Of a stretch of DNA of 41,834 bases, positions 1 to 8,091 are shown piece after piece. Under the pieces are notes generated by a model. That model searched no databases. It saw nothing but the letters and a program-made list of their open reading frames with translations, and was not told the origin of the DNA. Source of the stretch: an uncultured Clostridium sp. (GTDB lineage: Bacteria > Bacillota > Clostridia > Lachnospirales > Lachnospiraceae); NCBI GenBank assembly GCA_946553025.1, contig CAMNRM010000044.1, positions 1-41,834 on the forward strand, in the 5' to 3' direction. Position 1 is the stretch's first letter. The number at the start of each line of letters is the position of its first letter. Position numbers and translations under genes: made by a program.

Positions 1-118
1 AAATTTCAGCATCTTTATAACATTTTTTACTACCTGTTCTGCACCTGTTTTTTATCGGCTTTTTCCTGTTTTTCACCTTTAATCATCCGTTAAGCCGCTA
101 TTTTACAGGGTTTTTTGG

Positions 119-148
119 GTGTCAACTAAACTATACTTTAGTTGACAC
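119..148 (+). repeat. perfect palindrome, first of a related pair
   Basis: Two perfect 12-base arms, GTGTCAACTAAA and TTTAGTTGACAC, flank a 6-base centre CTATAC. On the plus strand the palindrome is followed by TATTTTTT, so it could work as an intrinsic terminator for a plus-strand gene left of the window. The same 12-base left arm recurs at 277-288, which suggests a repeated palindromic element rather than a one-off terminator. Confidence 0.8.
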
Positions 149-267
149 TATTTTTTACAGAAATTGGGTTGAGAATTGTTTTAAACCAGGGATTTTCTTA
201 AAGATTTTCAAAGAATATATCTGATAATATTAGAATGAAAACATAAATTTACTACACAATAAAAAAG

Positions 268-315
268 AAACTCCGAGTGTCAACTAAAGTATAGTTTGGT
301 TTACACTCAGAGTTT
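268..315 (-). repeat. imperfect long palindrome related to the one at 119-148
   Basis: The left arm begins AAACTCCGAGTGT and the right arm ends ACACTCAGAGTTT. The inner left arm GTGTCAACTAAA is identical to that of the palindrome at 119-148, while the inner right arm has two changes (TTTGGTTTACAC). On the minus strand it is followed by TTTCTTTTTT, so it resembles a terminator for minus-strand transcription. The two T-runs face away from each other and the pair encloses about 130 bases, which could be a small MITE-like element or its remnant. Confidence 0.75.
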
Positions 316-721
316 GAAAATATCGATAGCATTCAGCCTTAAAAAACGCCTTAAACCCGGGCTTTCCGGCTGCTTTCTGCCTTCTTTTTATCCATCTCAC
401 ATCGATTGTTAATCAGAGTATAGCACACAGGGCGTTAAAAAAAGCATTTCATCTCTGGAAAAATTTCCAACTTTTTTATTTTTTTCAGGTTTTTTTTAAG
501 ATTTTCGTTTCCCTGTCTTCACAAAACTGCTGTTATGCCCATTTTCCTTGCTGCTGTTCATGTCATTCTGCGCAGAATCCTGTTTCGGCAAAAAGGGAAA
601 ATTTCTTAATTGACTATGTGACAATAAAAGCCCTATTTCTCCTATAGTTCAGTTCCCCATTTGCTTTCAAATTCAAGGATCTATCTATAATTAAAGTTCA
701 TAAAAATACATTTATCTACCC

Positions 722-760
722 AAACAATACATTGTTTTTTTCACTTTTCCATGATACAAT
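722..760 (+). promoter_or_regulatory. probable dinD promoter with overlapping inverted repeat
   Basis: A -35-like TTGTTT (733-738) and a -10-like TACAAT (755-760) are separated by 16 bases. The -35 element is overlapped by the perfect inverted repeat AAACAAT-AC-ATTGTTT (722-737), a candidate operator. It does not match the Gram-positive LexA box (GAAC, four bases, GTTC), so SOS control of this dinD homologue is not evident from the sequence. Confidence 0.45.
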
Positions 761-851
761 AAAACAGCCAAAGAACGGAGAATCATTTGCTATGTAATGG
801 AATGTTGGGTAAATGATATTATGGAATTCGTTCCGGGAAAGGAAGCTGACA

Positions 852-1727
852 ATGGATAAAAAGAAAATCGAACAGAGCCGCCAACAATACGATCTAATCA
901 TTCACAATATTGAAAATGCTGACATAGAATTCTGGTATGCCCGCGAATTGATGCCTCTGCTAGGCTATGACCGTTGGGAAAACTTTGACAAAACGATCTG
1001 CCGTGCCATGGAATCCTGTGAAACTTCAGGCATAATTGTATCAGACCATTTTCGTGAGGTCACGAAAATGGTTGAACTAGGCAGCAAGGCTAAAAGAAAC
1101 ATAAAAGATTATATGCTTACTCGCTATGCTTGTTATCTGATTGCACAAAATGGCGACCCTAAAAAAGAAGAAATTGCTTTTGCACAAAGCTATTTTGCTA
1201 TACAGACAAGAAAACAGGAACTTATTGAGGAACGCATTGCATTGATCGAACGCACAGAAGCCCGCGGCAGGCTGCGCGAATCTGAAAAACGCCTCTCCCA
1301 AAATATCTATGAACGCGGTGTTGATGACGCCGGATTCGGCCGTATCCGCTCTAAAGGCGATCAGGCATTATTCGGAGGCTACACAACACAGGAAATGAAA
1401 AATCGTTTCGGCGTAAAGGGTAGCCGCCCGCTGGCTGATTTTTTGCCCACCCTCACGATCGCCGCAAAAAACCTTGCAACTGAAATGACAAATTACAATG
1501 TGGAAGAAAAAGACCTGCAAGGGGAAATTTCCATTACCGGGGAACACGTTCAAAATAACCATTCTGTACGTGATATGCTAGGGAAACGTGGAATCAAACC
1601 AGAAAACCTTCCTCCCTCCGAAGACATCCAAAAACTGGAACGGCGTGTAAAATCACAGGAAAAGAAAATCGCTTCACAGGCAGGAAAACTGCCAGAAAAT
1701 TTCACGGAAAATGAACAGGATAACTAA
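852..1727 (+). CDS. dinD: DNA damage-inducible protein D (DinD family)
   Basis: The 291-residue product matches the DinD family along its length. The N-terminal Bro-N/KilA-N-like block has FWYARELMPLLGY near residue 25, then a TKMVELGSKAKR segment and the highly conserved core YACYLIAQNGDPKK followed by FAIQTRKQELIEE. The C-terminus is charged and probably helical. In E. coli DinD is an SOS-induced protein that antagonises RecA filament activity; whether that holds here is inference. The start at 852 is chosen because GGAAAGGAAG lies just upstream. An in-frame ATG at 813 would add 13 residues without a good ribosome binding site. The gene stands alone, with no partner in the same direction. 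Confidence 0.88.
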   Translation: MDKKKIEQSRQQYDLIIHNIENADIEFWYARELMPLLGYDRWENFDKTICRAMESCETSGIIVSDHFREVTKMVELGSKAKRNIKDYMLTRYACYLIAQNGDPKKEEIAFAQSYFAIQTRKQELIEERIALIERTEARGRLRESEKRLSQNIYERGVDDAGFGRIRSKGDQALFGGYTTQEMKNRFGVKGSRPLADFLPTLTIAAKNLATEMTNYNVEEKDLQGEISITGEHVQNNHSVRDMLGKRGIKPENLPPSEDIQKLERRVKSQEKKIASQAGKLPENFTENEQDN

Positions 1728-1894
1728 CTTATGACAACAAAAGCTGCTTCAAATGCTGAAATTTTTTCAGACCATCCATAAGGAACAAGAGCTGCCATAC
1801 CAAAGGTTTACACTCTCTGACCTTACGCACGGCAGCCCTGTTTTCTTTTATCAGCATTTACGAAATTTTCTTTTATCAGCATCTACAAAAAAAT

Positions 1895-3715
1895 CTACTT
1901 CCCATCCACCATTTCCACCATCTTTTTTGCCCTTGCGGTGGAGAAGTTATAGCTGCGGATTCCAGGTTCCCATTTTCTTGCCGCTTCCAGATTATACTGA
2001 ATCTGTTCCTCCAGCGAAGCCAGCCGGGTTGCGCAGGGAATACGAAAGCTCCAGGGAATTCCTTCCAAATCACAGATTAAAAGTGCCTTTTCGACCGTTT
2101 TGTAGTATTCCGGCCGGCTGTCATAGCAGTACAGTTTATCATAAGTTACCTCCGGACTTAATGGTGCCTCGGCTAATGCCGGAGCGGCGTCGGCGGAAAG
2201 GTAATCAATAAAATAGTACACATTGTCCAGGGTTATCCATCCCCCTTCCTGGGCAATATTATAGCGGGCTATCTGATAATCCGGCATACTCCAGGCAAAG
2301 CCGCAGTAAGCCAGGGTAATCACCACAAGGCACCAGCGAAACAGCCGAAAATGCGGCAGGAAAATGCTCGCCAGCACGCCCAGCATTAAGATCGCCAGAA
2401 CACCCAAAAACCAGAGTACAAAAAGCCGTAGAAAGGTCAGATAATATGCCCCCACATAGAGCAGCATACGATAAGCCGCCGATGCAATCATCACATAGGT
2501 GCACAGGCTGATTACCGTCAGAAAAAAGGTCAGTACCGAATGTTTATGGAAATATTTAAAACAGTTCAGCACAAAAATCAGGTTCAGCACCGCCACCGCA
2601 AGAAGCTGGAAAAATCCCTGGCGGGCATACTCCGAATACGTCATATCTGCCGGAAGCTTTCCCTTCCCGGCAAAGAGATAGATAACCTGAATCCCGCAGA
2701 AAAACAGGTAAAGCAGGGCAATCATCGCCGTAAAGCTGATTGCCGCCAGAGGATTATGTCGCTCGGTTTCTTTCACCTCGGAAAGATTCTTCGAGCAGAC
2801 ACTCCCCATAAGACAGCAGACAACCACGGTCGAGAAAAAGATCATTGCGGCAATCCCAAAAATCGTCGAAGGATTAAAGATTTCCAGCACCACATCTTCT
2901 AAAATCATCTTAAATACAGCGTCGGCATCGGCTAAAAGATAACCCAGGTAAATCACAGCCGGAACTGCCGCCAGACATCCCCCCAGAAGCATCAGGATAT
3001 TTTTATTTCGTCCATACTTCATTTGTTTAGCAGAAGCTATGCTATAGGAAAAAGGTATCGGAAGCGATGCCAATGCCTCAAACCACAGAAGAATAATGGA
3101 AGTAAGGTATTTTGCTATATCCCAGCGTTTATCCTCATAGCCCTGATGAATAAGAAAAATGGAGCCAAGAAGAATCTGGGCAATCGTGTTTAAATAATGT
3201 AAAACAGGACTTGCCGTCGCCGCACTGTTTCCCGCTAAAACAAATGCCGCAGCCGCCAGGAATAACGAATCCTTTTTTACCGCAAAACCCAAAGAAGGAA
3301 GTATCCAGTAAGCCGCCCCATAGATTGCACCGATAAACAGCGGATAGGTGATCGCATTAGGATTATGATAAAAACAAAACGCAGTCAATATACCAATAAA
3401 CAATGCACAAAATCCATAGCGCCCAAAATTGGATTTCAGCCGCTCCTGATAGGTGTTTAATATCTTTCGGCGGGTTGGCACAGGACTTGCCCCCGGATAC
3501 GGCGGCGTACCATATCCTGTTCCCTGTGCACCGTAACCTGTCCCAGGCGTACCATAACCTGTCCCCTGTGCGCCATAACCCGTTCCAGGAGAAGAAGCAT
3601 TGGGCTGGCCCTGCAGTCCTGCCGCCTCCTGAAACTTTCCTTCTTCCTGCAACCCGGGGGCTCCCTGCGTTCCTTCTTTTCCTGAATCATTTACCTGAAC
3701 ATTCTCTTTTTCCAT
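1895..3715 (-). CDS. large DUF4153/DUF4173-like polytopic membrane protein
   Basis: The 606-residue product has a hydrophilic N-terminus of about 85 residues. This includes four 7-residue Gly/Tyr-rich units alternating GTGYGAQ and GTGYGTP (residues 44-71). About ten hydrophobic segments follow, then a soluble C-terminal part of roughly 90 residues. The layout and segments such as PLFIGAIYGAAYWILPSLGF resemble the DUF4153/DUF4173 membrane family, which has no established function. The gene is the last of a three-gene operon: the start lies 15 bases after the HTH gene, with a strong ribosome binding site GAAGGAGG. Co-expression with a DUF2975 protein and a Cro/C1-type regulator suggests an envelope-related role. 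The family name is less sure than the topology. Confidence 0.65.
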   Translation of the reverse strand: MEKENVQVNDSGKEGTQGAPGLQEEGKFQEAAGLQGQPNASSPGTGYGAQGTGYGTPGTGYGAQGTGYGTPPYPGASPVPTRRKILNTYQERLKSNFGRYGFCALFIGILTAFCFYHNPNAITYPLFIGAIYGAAYWILPSLGFAVKKDSLFLAAAAFVLAGNSAATASPVLHYLNTIAQILLGSIFLIHQGYEDKRWDIAKYLTSIILLWFEALASLPIPFSYSIASAKQMKYGRNKNILMLLGGCLAAVPAVIYLGYLLADADAVFKMILEDVVLEIFNPSTIFGIAAMIFFSTVVVCCLMGSVCSKNLSEVKETERHNPLAAISFTAMIALLYLFFCGIQVIYLFAGKGKLPADMTYSEYARQGFFQLLAVAVLNLIFVLNCFKYFHKHSVLTFFLTVISLCTYVMIASAAYRMLLYVGAYYLTFLRLFVLWFLGVLAILMLGVLASIFLPHFRLFRWCLVVITLAYCGFAWSMPDYQIARYNIAQEGGWITLDNVYYFIDYLSADAAPALAEAPLSPEVTYDKLYCYDSRPEYYKTVEKALLICDLEGIPWSFRIPCATRLASLEEQIQYNLEAARKWEPGIRSYNFSTARAKKMVEMVDGK

Positions 3716-3730
3716 CCGGTAAAACCTCCT

Positions 3731-3973
3731 TCACATTTCATGGACTTGCTCATGCTCTTCTTTCTTTTTTGACGGTATATAAGCTAAAATATCCCCGGGC
3801 TGACATTCCAGCACCCGGCAGATTTCTTCCAGCGTGGAAAACCTCACTGCCTTTGCCTTATTATTTTTTAAGATGGAAAGATTGGCAGGCGTTATTCCCA
3901 CTTTTTCGGCCAATTCTCCGGCAGATATTTTCCGCTTGGCCATAACCACATCTAAGTTTACGATGATGGACAT
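3731..3973 (-). CDS. small Cro/C1-type (YozG-like) transcriptional regulator
   Basis: The 80-residue protein is almost entirely one helix-turn-helix domain: MAKRKISAGELAEKVGI, then TPANLSILKNNKAKAVRF as recognition region, then TLEEICRVLECQPGDILAY. This is typical of the small YozG/XRE regulators that sit beside DUF2975 membrane proteins in Firmicutes. The start is set by a GGGGGGAA ribosome binding site. It lies 15 bases after the DUF2975 gene and 15 bases before the large membrane protein gene, so all three are probably one transcript. It most likely regulates its own operon, though no operator could be assigned. Confidence 0.85.
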   Translation of the reverse strand: MSIIVNLDVVMAKRKISAGELAEKVGITPANLSILKNNKAKAVRFSTLEEICRVLECQPGDILAYIPSKKKEEHEQVHEM

Positions 3974-3988
3974 AAATTCCCCCCAATC

Positions 3989-4453
3989 TTAAATCGTATA
4001 GTCAACTTCTTCTTTCAGTTCCCTTGCCCGCTCGAATGTATTTTTAATCACCCGGATAAGCATTCCCATAAATACCATACATGCGGCAAATATCCCCCAC
4101 AAAAAATCATAGGCTATGGAAAGCAGGCAGATAAAGGCTACAATAAAGCACATCCAGGAAATAATCCGAAGACGCCGGATATTTTCCCCGGTAAAAATCT
4201 CTTCCAGCCCAATATCCCCCACAAGCCTCCACAAATTCCACAAAAGAACCCCTATAGGAACGGCACAGGCATAAATCGTAACATTGAACAGCCATGTTCC
4301 CTTATAAACCCCGGCTGCACCGTAGCTGTAATAAAGAAAACGCCTGGTTATCAGCGGACAAGTAAATATTACACCAAAATATGCGGCGCTAAACAGCAGA
4401 ATACAGATTTTTGTCAAAACTATCGACTGCTGATACGACCATTTTTCATTCAT
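3989..4453 (-). CDS. DUF2975 membrane protein
   Basis: The 154-residue product has four hydrophobic segments: near residues 12-32, 48-70, about 92-112 and 115-135. Between the second and third segments lies the motif GLEEIFTGENIRRLRIISW. This matches the DUF2975 family (YoaS-like), usually encoded directly upstream of a small XRE regulator, as here. The start at 4453 is preceded by AAGGAGGA; a longer in-frame version to 4510 has no ribosome binding site. It is the first gene of the minus-strand operon and is divergent from the ABC-F gene. Molecular function is unknown. Confidence 0.82.
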   Translation of the reverse strand: MNEKWSYQQSIVLTKICILLFSAAYFGVIFTCPLITRRFLYYSYGAAGVYKGTWLFNVTIYACAVPIGVLLWNLWRLVGDIGLEEIFTGENIRRLRIISWMCFIVAFICLLSIAYDFLWGIFAACMVFMGMLIRVIKNTFERARELKEEVDYTI

Positions 4454-4650
4454 CTCATTCCTCCTTATTCTCCCGGTGCAGCAACCCGTCCATTCCCCGG
4501 CAGCCCGCACTTGTTATCCTTATCATCATCATTTCATCCATACTTTACCATATCCGCTCTCGAATTTCAATAAATTTTTATCGAAAAACGATATATTAAT
4601 AAAATCCTCTGTTTTTTGTAAGAATCCTGGGCCGGACGATGATTTTCTGC

Positions 4651-4717
4651 TTGCAAATTATGAAATATCGAGTAAAATAAGAGTAATCATAAAAGAGGCC
4701 GGACGACCTCTTTTTTT
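4651..4717 (+). promoter_or_regulatory. promoter and terminator-like leader hairpin upstream of the ABC-F gene
   Basis: TTGCAA (4651-4656) and TAAAAT (4673-4678) are 16 bases apart. A second possible promoter lies near 4575-4605. At 4691-4717 is a hairpin with perfect 8-base arms AAAAGAGG and CCTCTTTT, an 8-base loop and a T-run, i.e. an intrinsic terminator facing the ABC-F gene about 80 bases before its start. Nothing upstream on the plus strand needs terminating, since the neighbour is divergent, so this may be an attenuator. The ten-base string GGCCGGACGA occurs both in the hairpin loop region and at 4630. The rest of the 4454-4796 gap shows nothing else. Confidence 0.5.
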
Positions 4718-4796
4718 CAGGAAACAGTAAACACAGCATTGCAAAACACAGGAAACACAATCGTTCAAAAAAGTAAAAGAAAGGGAAAAAACAAAG

Positions 4797-6434
4797 ATGA
4801 TTAGTGCAAACAACATTACACTGCGAATCGGGAAAAAGGCGCTGTTTGAAGATGTAAATATTAAGTTCACCGAAGGAAACTGCTATGGTTTAATCGGTGC
4901 CAACGGCGCGGGAAAGTCCACCTTTTTAAAGATATTGTCCGGACAGTTAGATTCCACTAACGGAGAAATTGCCATTACTCCCGGGGAACGGCTTTCCTTT
5001 TTGCAGCAGGACCATTTTAAATACGATGAATTTCCCGTACTGGACACGGTCATTATGGGAAATGCCCGCCTGTACGAAATTATGAAGGAAAAAGAAGCCA
5101 TTTACATGAAAGAGGATTTCAGCGACGAAGACGGCATCAAAGCGGCGGAACTGGAAGGCGAGTTTGCCACCATGAACGGCTGGGAGGCAGAATCCGACGC
5201 GGCAAACCTCTTAAACGGTTTAGGCATTGAACCGGAGCTTCACTATAACCAGGTATCTTCCCTGACCGGTGCACAGAAGGTAAAGGTTCTGCTTGCCCAG
5301 GCTTTATTTGGGAACCCTGATATCCTGCTTTTAGACGAGCCGACCAACCACCTGGATCTGGATGCCATCGCGTGGCTGGAAGAATTTTTAATTAACTTTG
5401 ACAATACGGTTATCGTCGTATCCCACGACCGTTATTTCTTAAACAAAGTCTGCACGCACATTGCCGATATCGACTATGGAAAGATTCAGCTTTATGCCGG
5501 AAATTATGACTTCTGGTACGAGTCCAGCCAGTTAATGATCAAGCAGATGAAGGAAGCCAACCGCAAAAAGGAGGAAAAGATTAAAGAACTTCAGGAATTT
5601 ATCCAGCGTTTCTCCGCCAATGCTTCCAAGTCCAAGCAGGCGACTTCCAGAAAACGTGCCTTAGAAAAGATTGAACTGGATGAAATCAAGCCCTCCAGCC
5701 GGAAATATCCCTACATCGACTTCCGCCCCTCAAGAGAAATCGGAAACGAAGTCCTTACCGTTGATCATCTTTCCAAGACTATTGACGGAGTAAAGGTTTT
5801 GGACGATATTTCGTTTATCTTAGGCCGGGAAGATAAGGTCGCCCTGGTCGGCCCGAACGAACATGCAAAAACCATCCTTTTTAAAATTTTATCCGGGGAA
5901 ATGGAACCGGACGAGGGAAGCTATAAATGGGGACTGACGACCACACAGTCGTATTTCCCCAAGGATAACAGCGCGGAATTTGATAATGACGATACGATTG
6001 TGGATTGGCTGACCCAGTACTCTCCCGAAAAAGATGTCACCTATGTGCGCGGCTTCCTGGGACGTATGCTGTTTGCCGGAGAAGATGGGGTGAAGAAGGT
6101 TCGCGTACTTTCCGGCGGTGAGAAGGTTCGCTGTATGCTTTCCAAGATGATGATTTCCGGTGCCAATGTGTTAATGCTGGATGAACCGACGGACCATCTG
6201 GATATGGAGGCGATTACCGCCCTGAATAACGGAATGATTAAGTTTCCCGGCGTGATGATTTTCTCCTCCCGTGACCACCAGATCGTACAGACTACGGCAA
6301 ATCGTATTATGGAGATTATTAATGGGAAATTGATTGATAAGATTACGACTTATGATGAATATCTTGACAGCGACGAGATGGCAAGAAAGAGATTTACCTT
6401 TACCGTGGCGGAATCGGATGCTGCCGACAATTAA
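4797..6434 (+). CDS. ABC-F family ATPase (YkpA/YbiT subgroup)
   Basis: The 545-residue soluble protein has two nucleotide-binding domains joined by a charged linker (residues 245-300) and no membrane segments, the ABC-F layout of ribosome-associated translation factors. Domain 1 has Walker A GANGAGKST (34-42), Walker B LLLDEPTNHLD (177-187) and an H-loop SHDRYF; its signature is the non-canonical LTGAQ. Domain 2 is degenerate: the Walker A position reads GPNEHAKT (352-359), the signature LSGGEK (438-443) and Walker B are intact, and the H-loop reads SRDHQ with Arg492 where related proteins have His. A weak second Walker A is normal in the YkpA/YbiT subgroup. A housekeeping ribosome factor is more likely than antibiotic resistance, but the leader hairpin leaves drug-responsive control possible. 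The ribosome binding site is modest (AAAGGGA). Confidence 0.9.
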   Translation: MISANNITLRIGKKALFEDVNIKFTEGNCYGLIGANGAGKSTFLKILSGQLDSTNGEIAITPGERLSFLQQDHFKYDEFPVLDTVIMGNARLYEIMKEKEAIYMKEDFSDEDGIKAAELEGEFATMNGWEAESDAANLLNGLGIEPELHYNQVSSLTGAQKVKVLLAQALFGNPDILLLDEPTNHLDLDAIAWLEEFLINFDNTVIVVSHDRYFLNKVCTHIADIDYGKIQLYAGNYDFWYESSQLMIKQMKEANRKKEEKIKELQEFIQRFSANASKSKQATSRKRALEKIELDEIKPSSRKYPYIDFRPSREIGNEVLTVDHLSKTIDGVKVLDDISFILGREDKVALVGPNEHAKTILFKILSGEMEPDEGSYKWGLTTTQSYFPKDNSAEFDNDDTIVDWLTQYSPEKDVTYVRGFLGRMLFAGEDGVKKVRVLSGGEKVRCMLSKMMISGANVLMLDEPTDHLDMEAITALNNGMIKFPGVMIFSSRDHQIVQTTANRIMEIINGKLIDKITTYDEYLDSDEMARKRFTFTVAESDAADN

Positions 6435-6448
6435 TATCCGAATTGCAG

Positions 6449-6490
6449 CCTGCCTGCTGTGTATAGAACGCAGCGGGCAGGTTTTACTTT
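6449..6490 (+). terminator. intrinsic terminator after the ABC-F gene
   Basis: Eleven-base arms CCTGCCTGCTG (6449-6459) and CAGCGGGCAGG (6471-6481), with one G-T pair, are followed by TTTTACTTTATT. It sits 15 bases after the ABC-F stop codon and before the convergent pyrC gene. Confidence 0.88.
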
Positions 6491-6522
6491 ATTCCTTATC
6501 CTGGTTTTATTCCTTTCGGATT

Positions 6523-7902
6523 TTATTCCTTATCCTGATAAACGACTTTTCCGCCGCAAATCGTCATCTTTACTTTTCCTTCAAAGGTTTCTCCCAAAAA
6601 CGGGCTGTTGCTGGCTTTGGATATAAATGCATCTGCCTTCCACACCTCATGCTCATCGAAAATTACCAGGTCTGCCGGTGCGCCTTCTTCTAAGCATCCT
6701 CCGTCCAGCTGGTAAAGCCGTGCCGGGTTCAGACTCATTTTCTGCATTAATTCTACAAGCGAGAGATGCCCTTTATGCACCAGTTCACGAAGCCCCAGTG
6801 CCAGTGAGGTTTCCAGGCCGATAATTCCGCTCGGGGAATCCGTCAGTGGTTTTTCTTTCTCTTCCCGGCTGTGCGGCGCATGATCCGTGGCAATAATGGC
6901 AATGGTTCCGTCTTTTAACCCGGCTATCAAAGCCTGGCGATCTTCTTCATTTCGCAGGGGCGGGTTCATTTTGGCAAGGCTGCCGTGTTTTTCTACGGCT
7001 TCTTCAGTCAGGGTAAAATGATGGGGTGTCACTTCAGCCCACAGATTTGCCCCCAGTGCTTTTGCCATACGCACACAGGCCACGGCATTTTTAGAACTGA
7101 TGTGCTGAATCTCCACGGCTGCCTGGGTGTGAAGGGCAATCATACAGTCCCTGGCGACAAGGCTGTCCTCGGCAAGAGAAGGAGAGCCGAAAATTCCAAG
7201 TTTTTCCGATACTTTTCCATGATTAATACCGTTCTGGGCAATGAATGCCGGATCTTCTTCATGAAGGCTTATCGGAAGTCCCAGACGTACCGCAGCTTCC
7301 ATAGCCTGTTTTACAAACTTGCCATCCGTCAGGGGAATGCCGTCATCCGTAAACCCCACCGCCCCGGCTTCCTTTAAAGCTTCCATGTCCGTCAGTTCCT
7401 TACCGCCAAATCCCATAGAAACCGCACCGCAGGCCAGAACATGGATGGAGGTTTTCTTTCCCTTTTCCAGCACTTCTTTCAGTGTTTTTTCGTTGTCAAT
7501 CTTAGGATTTGTATTGGCCATGCAGACTACCGTGGTAAAGCCGCCCTTGGCCGCTGCTGCTGCCCCGGTAAAGATATCTTCCTTGTAAGTAAACCCCGGA
7601 TCTCTAAAATGAACATGCACATCCACCAGCCCGGGCGCTACCACCAGCCCTGAAGCTTCAATAATCTGATCATAGAAACATGACTCAAGGCTATCTTTGC
7701 CTGCCTCTACTTCCTGTTTTACTTTACCTTCTTTGCTTGCTTCACCTTTCCCGTTCCCTTCAATATCCCTGACGGCCTCCTCTTCCCTGCCTTCTTCTTT
7801 CCAAAGTATCTGTGCAATCCGATTCCCGTCCAGAACGATATCTGCTCTCTGGTCACGCCCGGATTTCGGGTCAATTGCCCTTCCGCCGCGAATCAATATC
7901 AT
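6523..7902 (-). CDS. pyrC: dihydroorotase, type I
   Basis: This enzyme catalyses the third step of de novo pyrimidine synthesis, the interconversion of carbamoyl-aspartate and dihydroorotate, using a binuclear zinc site. Metal-site motifs are visible in order: VDVHVHFRDPG (His96, His98), ISLHEED, IQHIS and ATDHAPH, together with the substrate-loop region MANTNPKID. The protein is 459 residues, about 30 longer than usual, because of a highly charged, low-complexity insertion at roughly residues 36-80 between strand 2 and the first catalytic motif. The start is preceded by AAAGGCGGG. No other pyr gene lies in the window. The 120-base tandem repeat array lies directly upstream of the start, so the gene may be expressed with, or despite, that array. 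Confidence 0.95.
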   Translation of the reverse strand: MILIRGGRAIDPKSGRDQRADIVLDGNRIAQILWKEEGREEEAVRDIEGNGKGEASKEGKVKQEVEAGKDSLESCFYDQIIEASGLVVAPGLVDVHVHFRDPGFTYKEDIFTGAAAAAKGGFTTVVCMANTNPKIDNEKTLKEVLEKGKKTSIHVLACGAVSMGFGGKELTDMEALKEAGAVGFTDDGIPLTDGKFVKQAMEAAVRLGLPISLHEEDPAFIAQNGINHGKVSEKLGIFGSPSLAEDSLVARDCMIALHTQAAVEIQHISSKNAVACVRMAKALGANLWAEVTPHHFTLTEEAVEKHGSLAKMNPPLRNEEDRQALIAGLKDGTIAIIATDHAPHSREEKEKPLTDSPSGIIGLETSLALGLRELVHKGHLSLVELMQKMSLNPARLYQLDGGCLEEGAPADLVIFDEHEVWKADAFISKASNSPFLGETFEGKVKMTICGGKVVYQDKE

Positions 7903-7920
7903 TTGCCATCCCGCCTTTCT

Positions 7921-8040
7921 TTTTTGCCTGCTGCTCTGCCCTTCTTTTTCTGCCTGCTGTTCCGCCCTTCTTTTTCTGCCTGCTGCTCTGCCCTTCTTTT
8001 TCTGCCTGCTGTTTCGTCTTTCATTTCCTGCCTGCTGCTA
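7921..8040. repeat. 26-bp tandem repeat, about 5 copies
   Basis: The core GCCTGCTG starts at 7926, 7952, 7978, 8004 and 8030, an exact 26-base period. The consensus is close to TTTTTCTGCCTGCTG plus TTCCGCCCTTC. The array fills the gap between the HAD phosphatase gene and pyrC. Its open frames on either strand are by-products of the repeat. Copies differ by a few substitutions, typical of a minisatellite. Confidence 0.9.
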
Positions 8041-8091
8041 TTTTATTACCTCTTTTATGTTCATGTCTTGAAGTTGCTTCTGTTTTGCGCT

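Larger units (their letters stand above)
1..851. other. AT-rich non-coding region upstream of dinD
   Basis: No convincing coding sequence is seen in these 850 bases. The stretch is AT-rich with many homopolymer T and A runs. It holds two related palindromes (119-148 and 268-315) and, at its right end, the likely dinD promoter. Any open frames here are short, lack a ribosome binding site and look like chance frames. The 3' end of a gene lying further left could use the first palindrome as a terminator. Confidence 0.6.
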
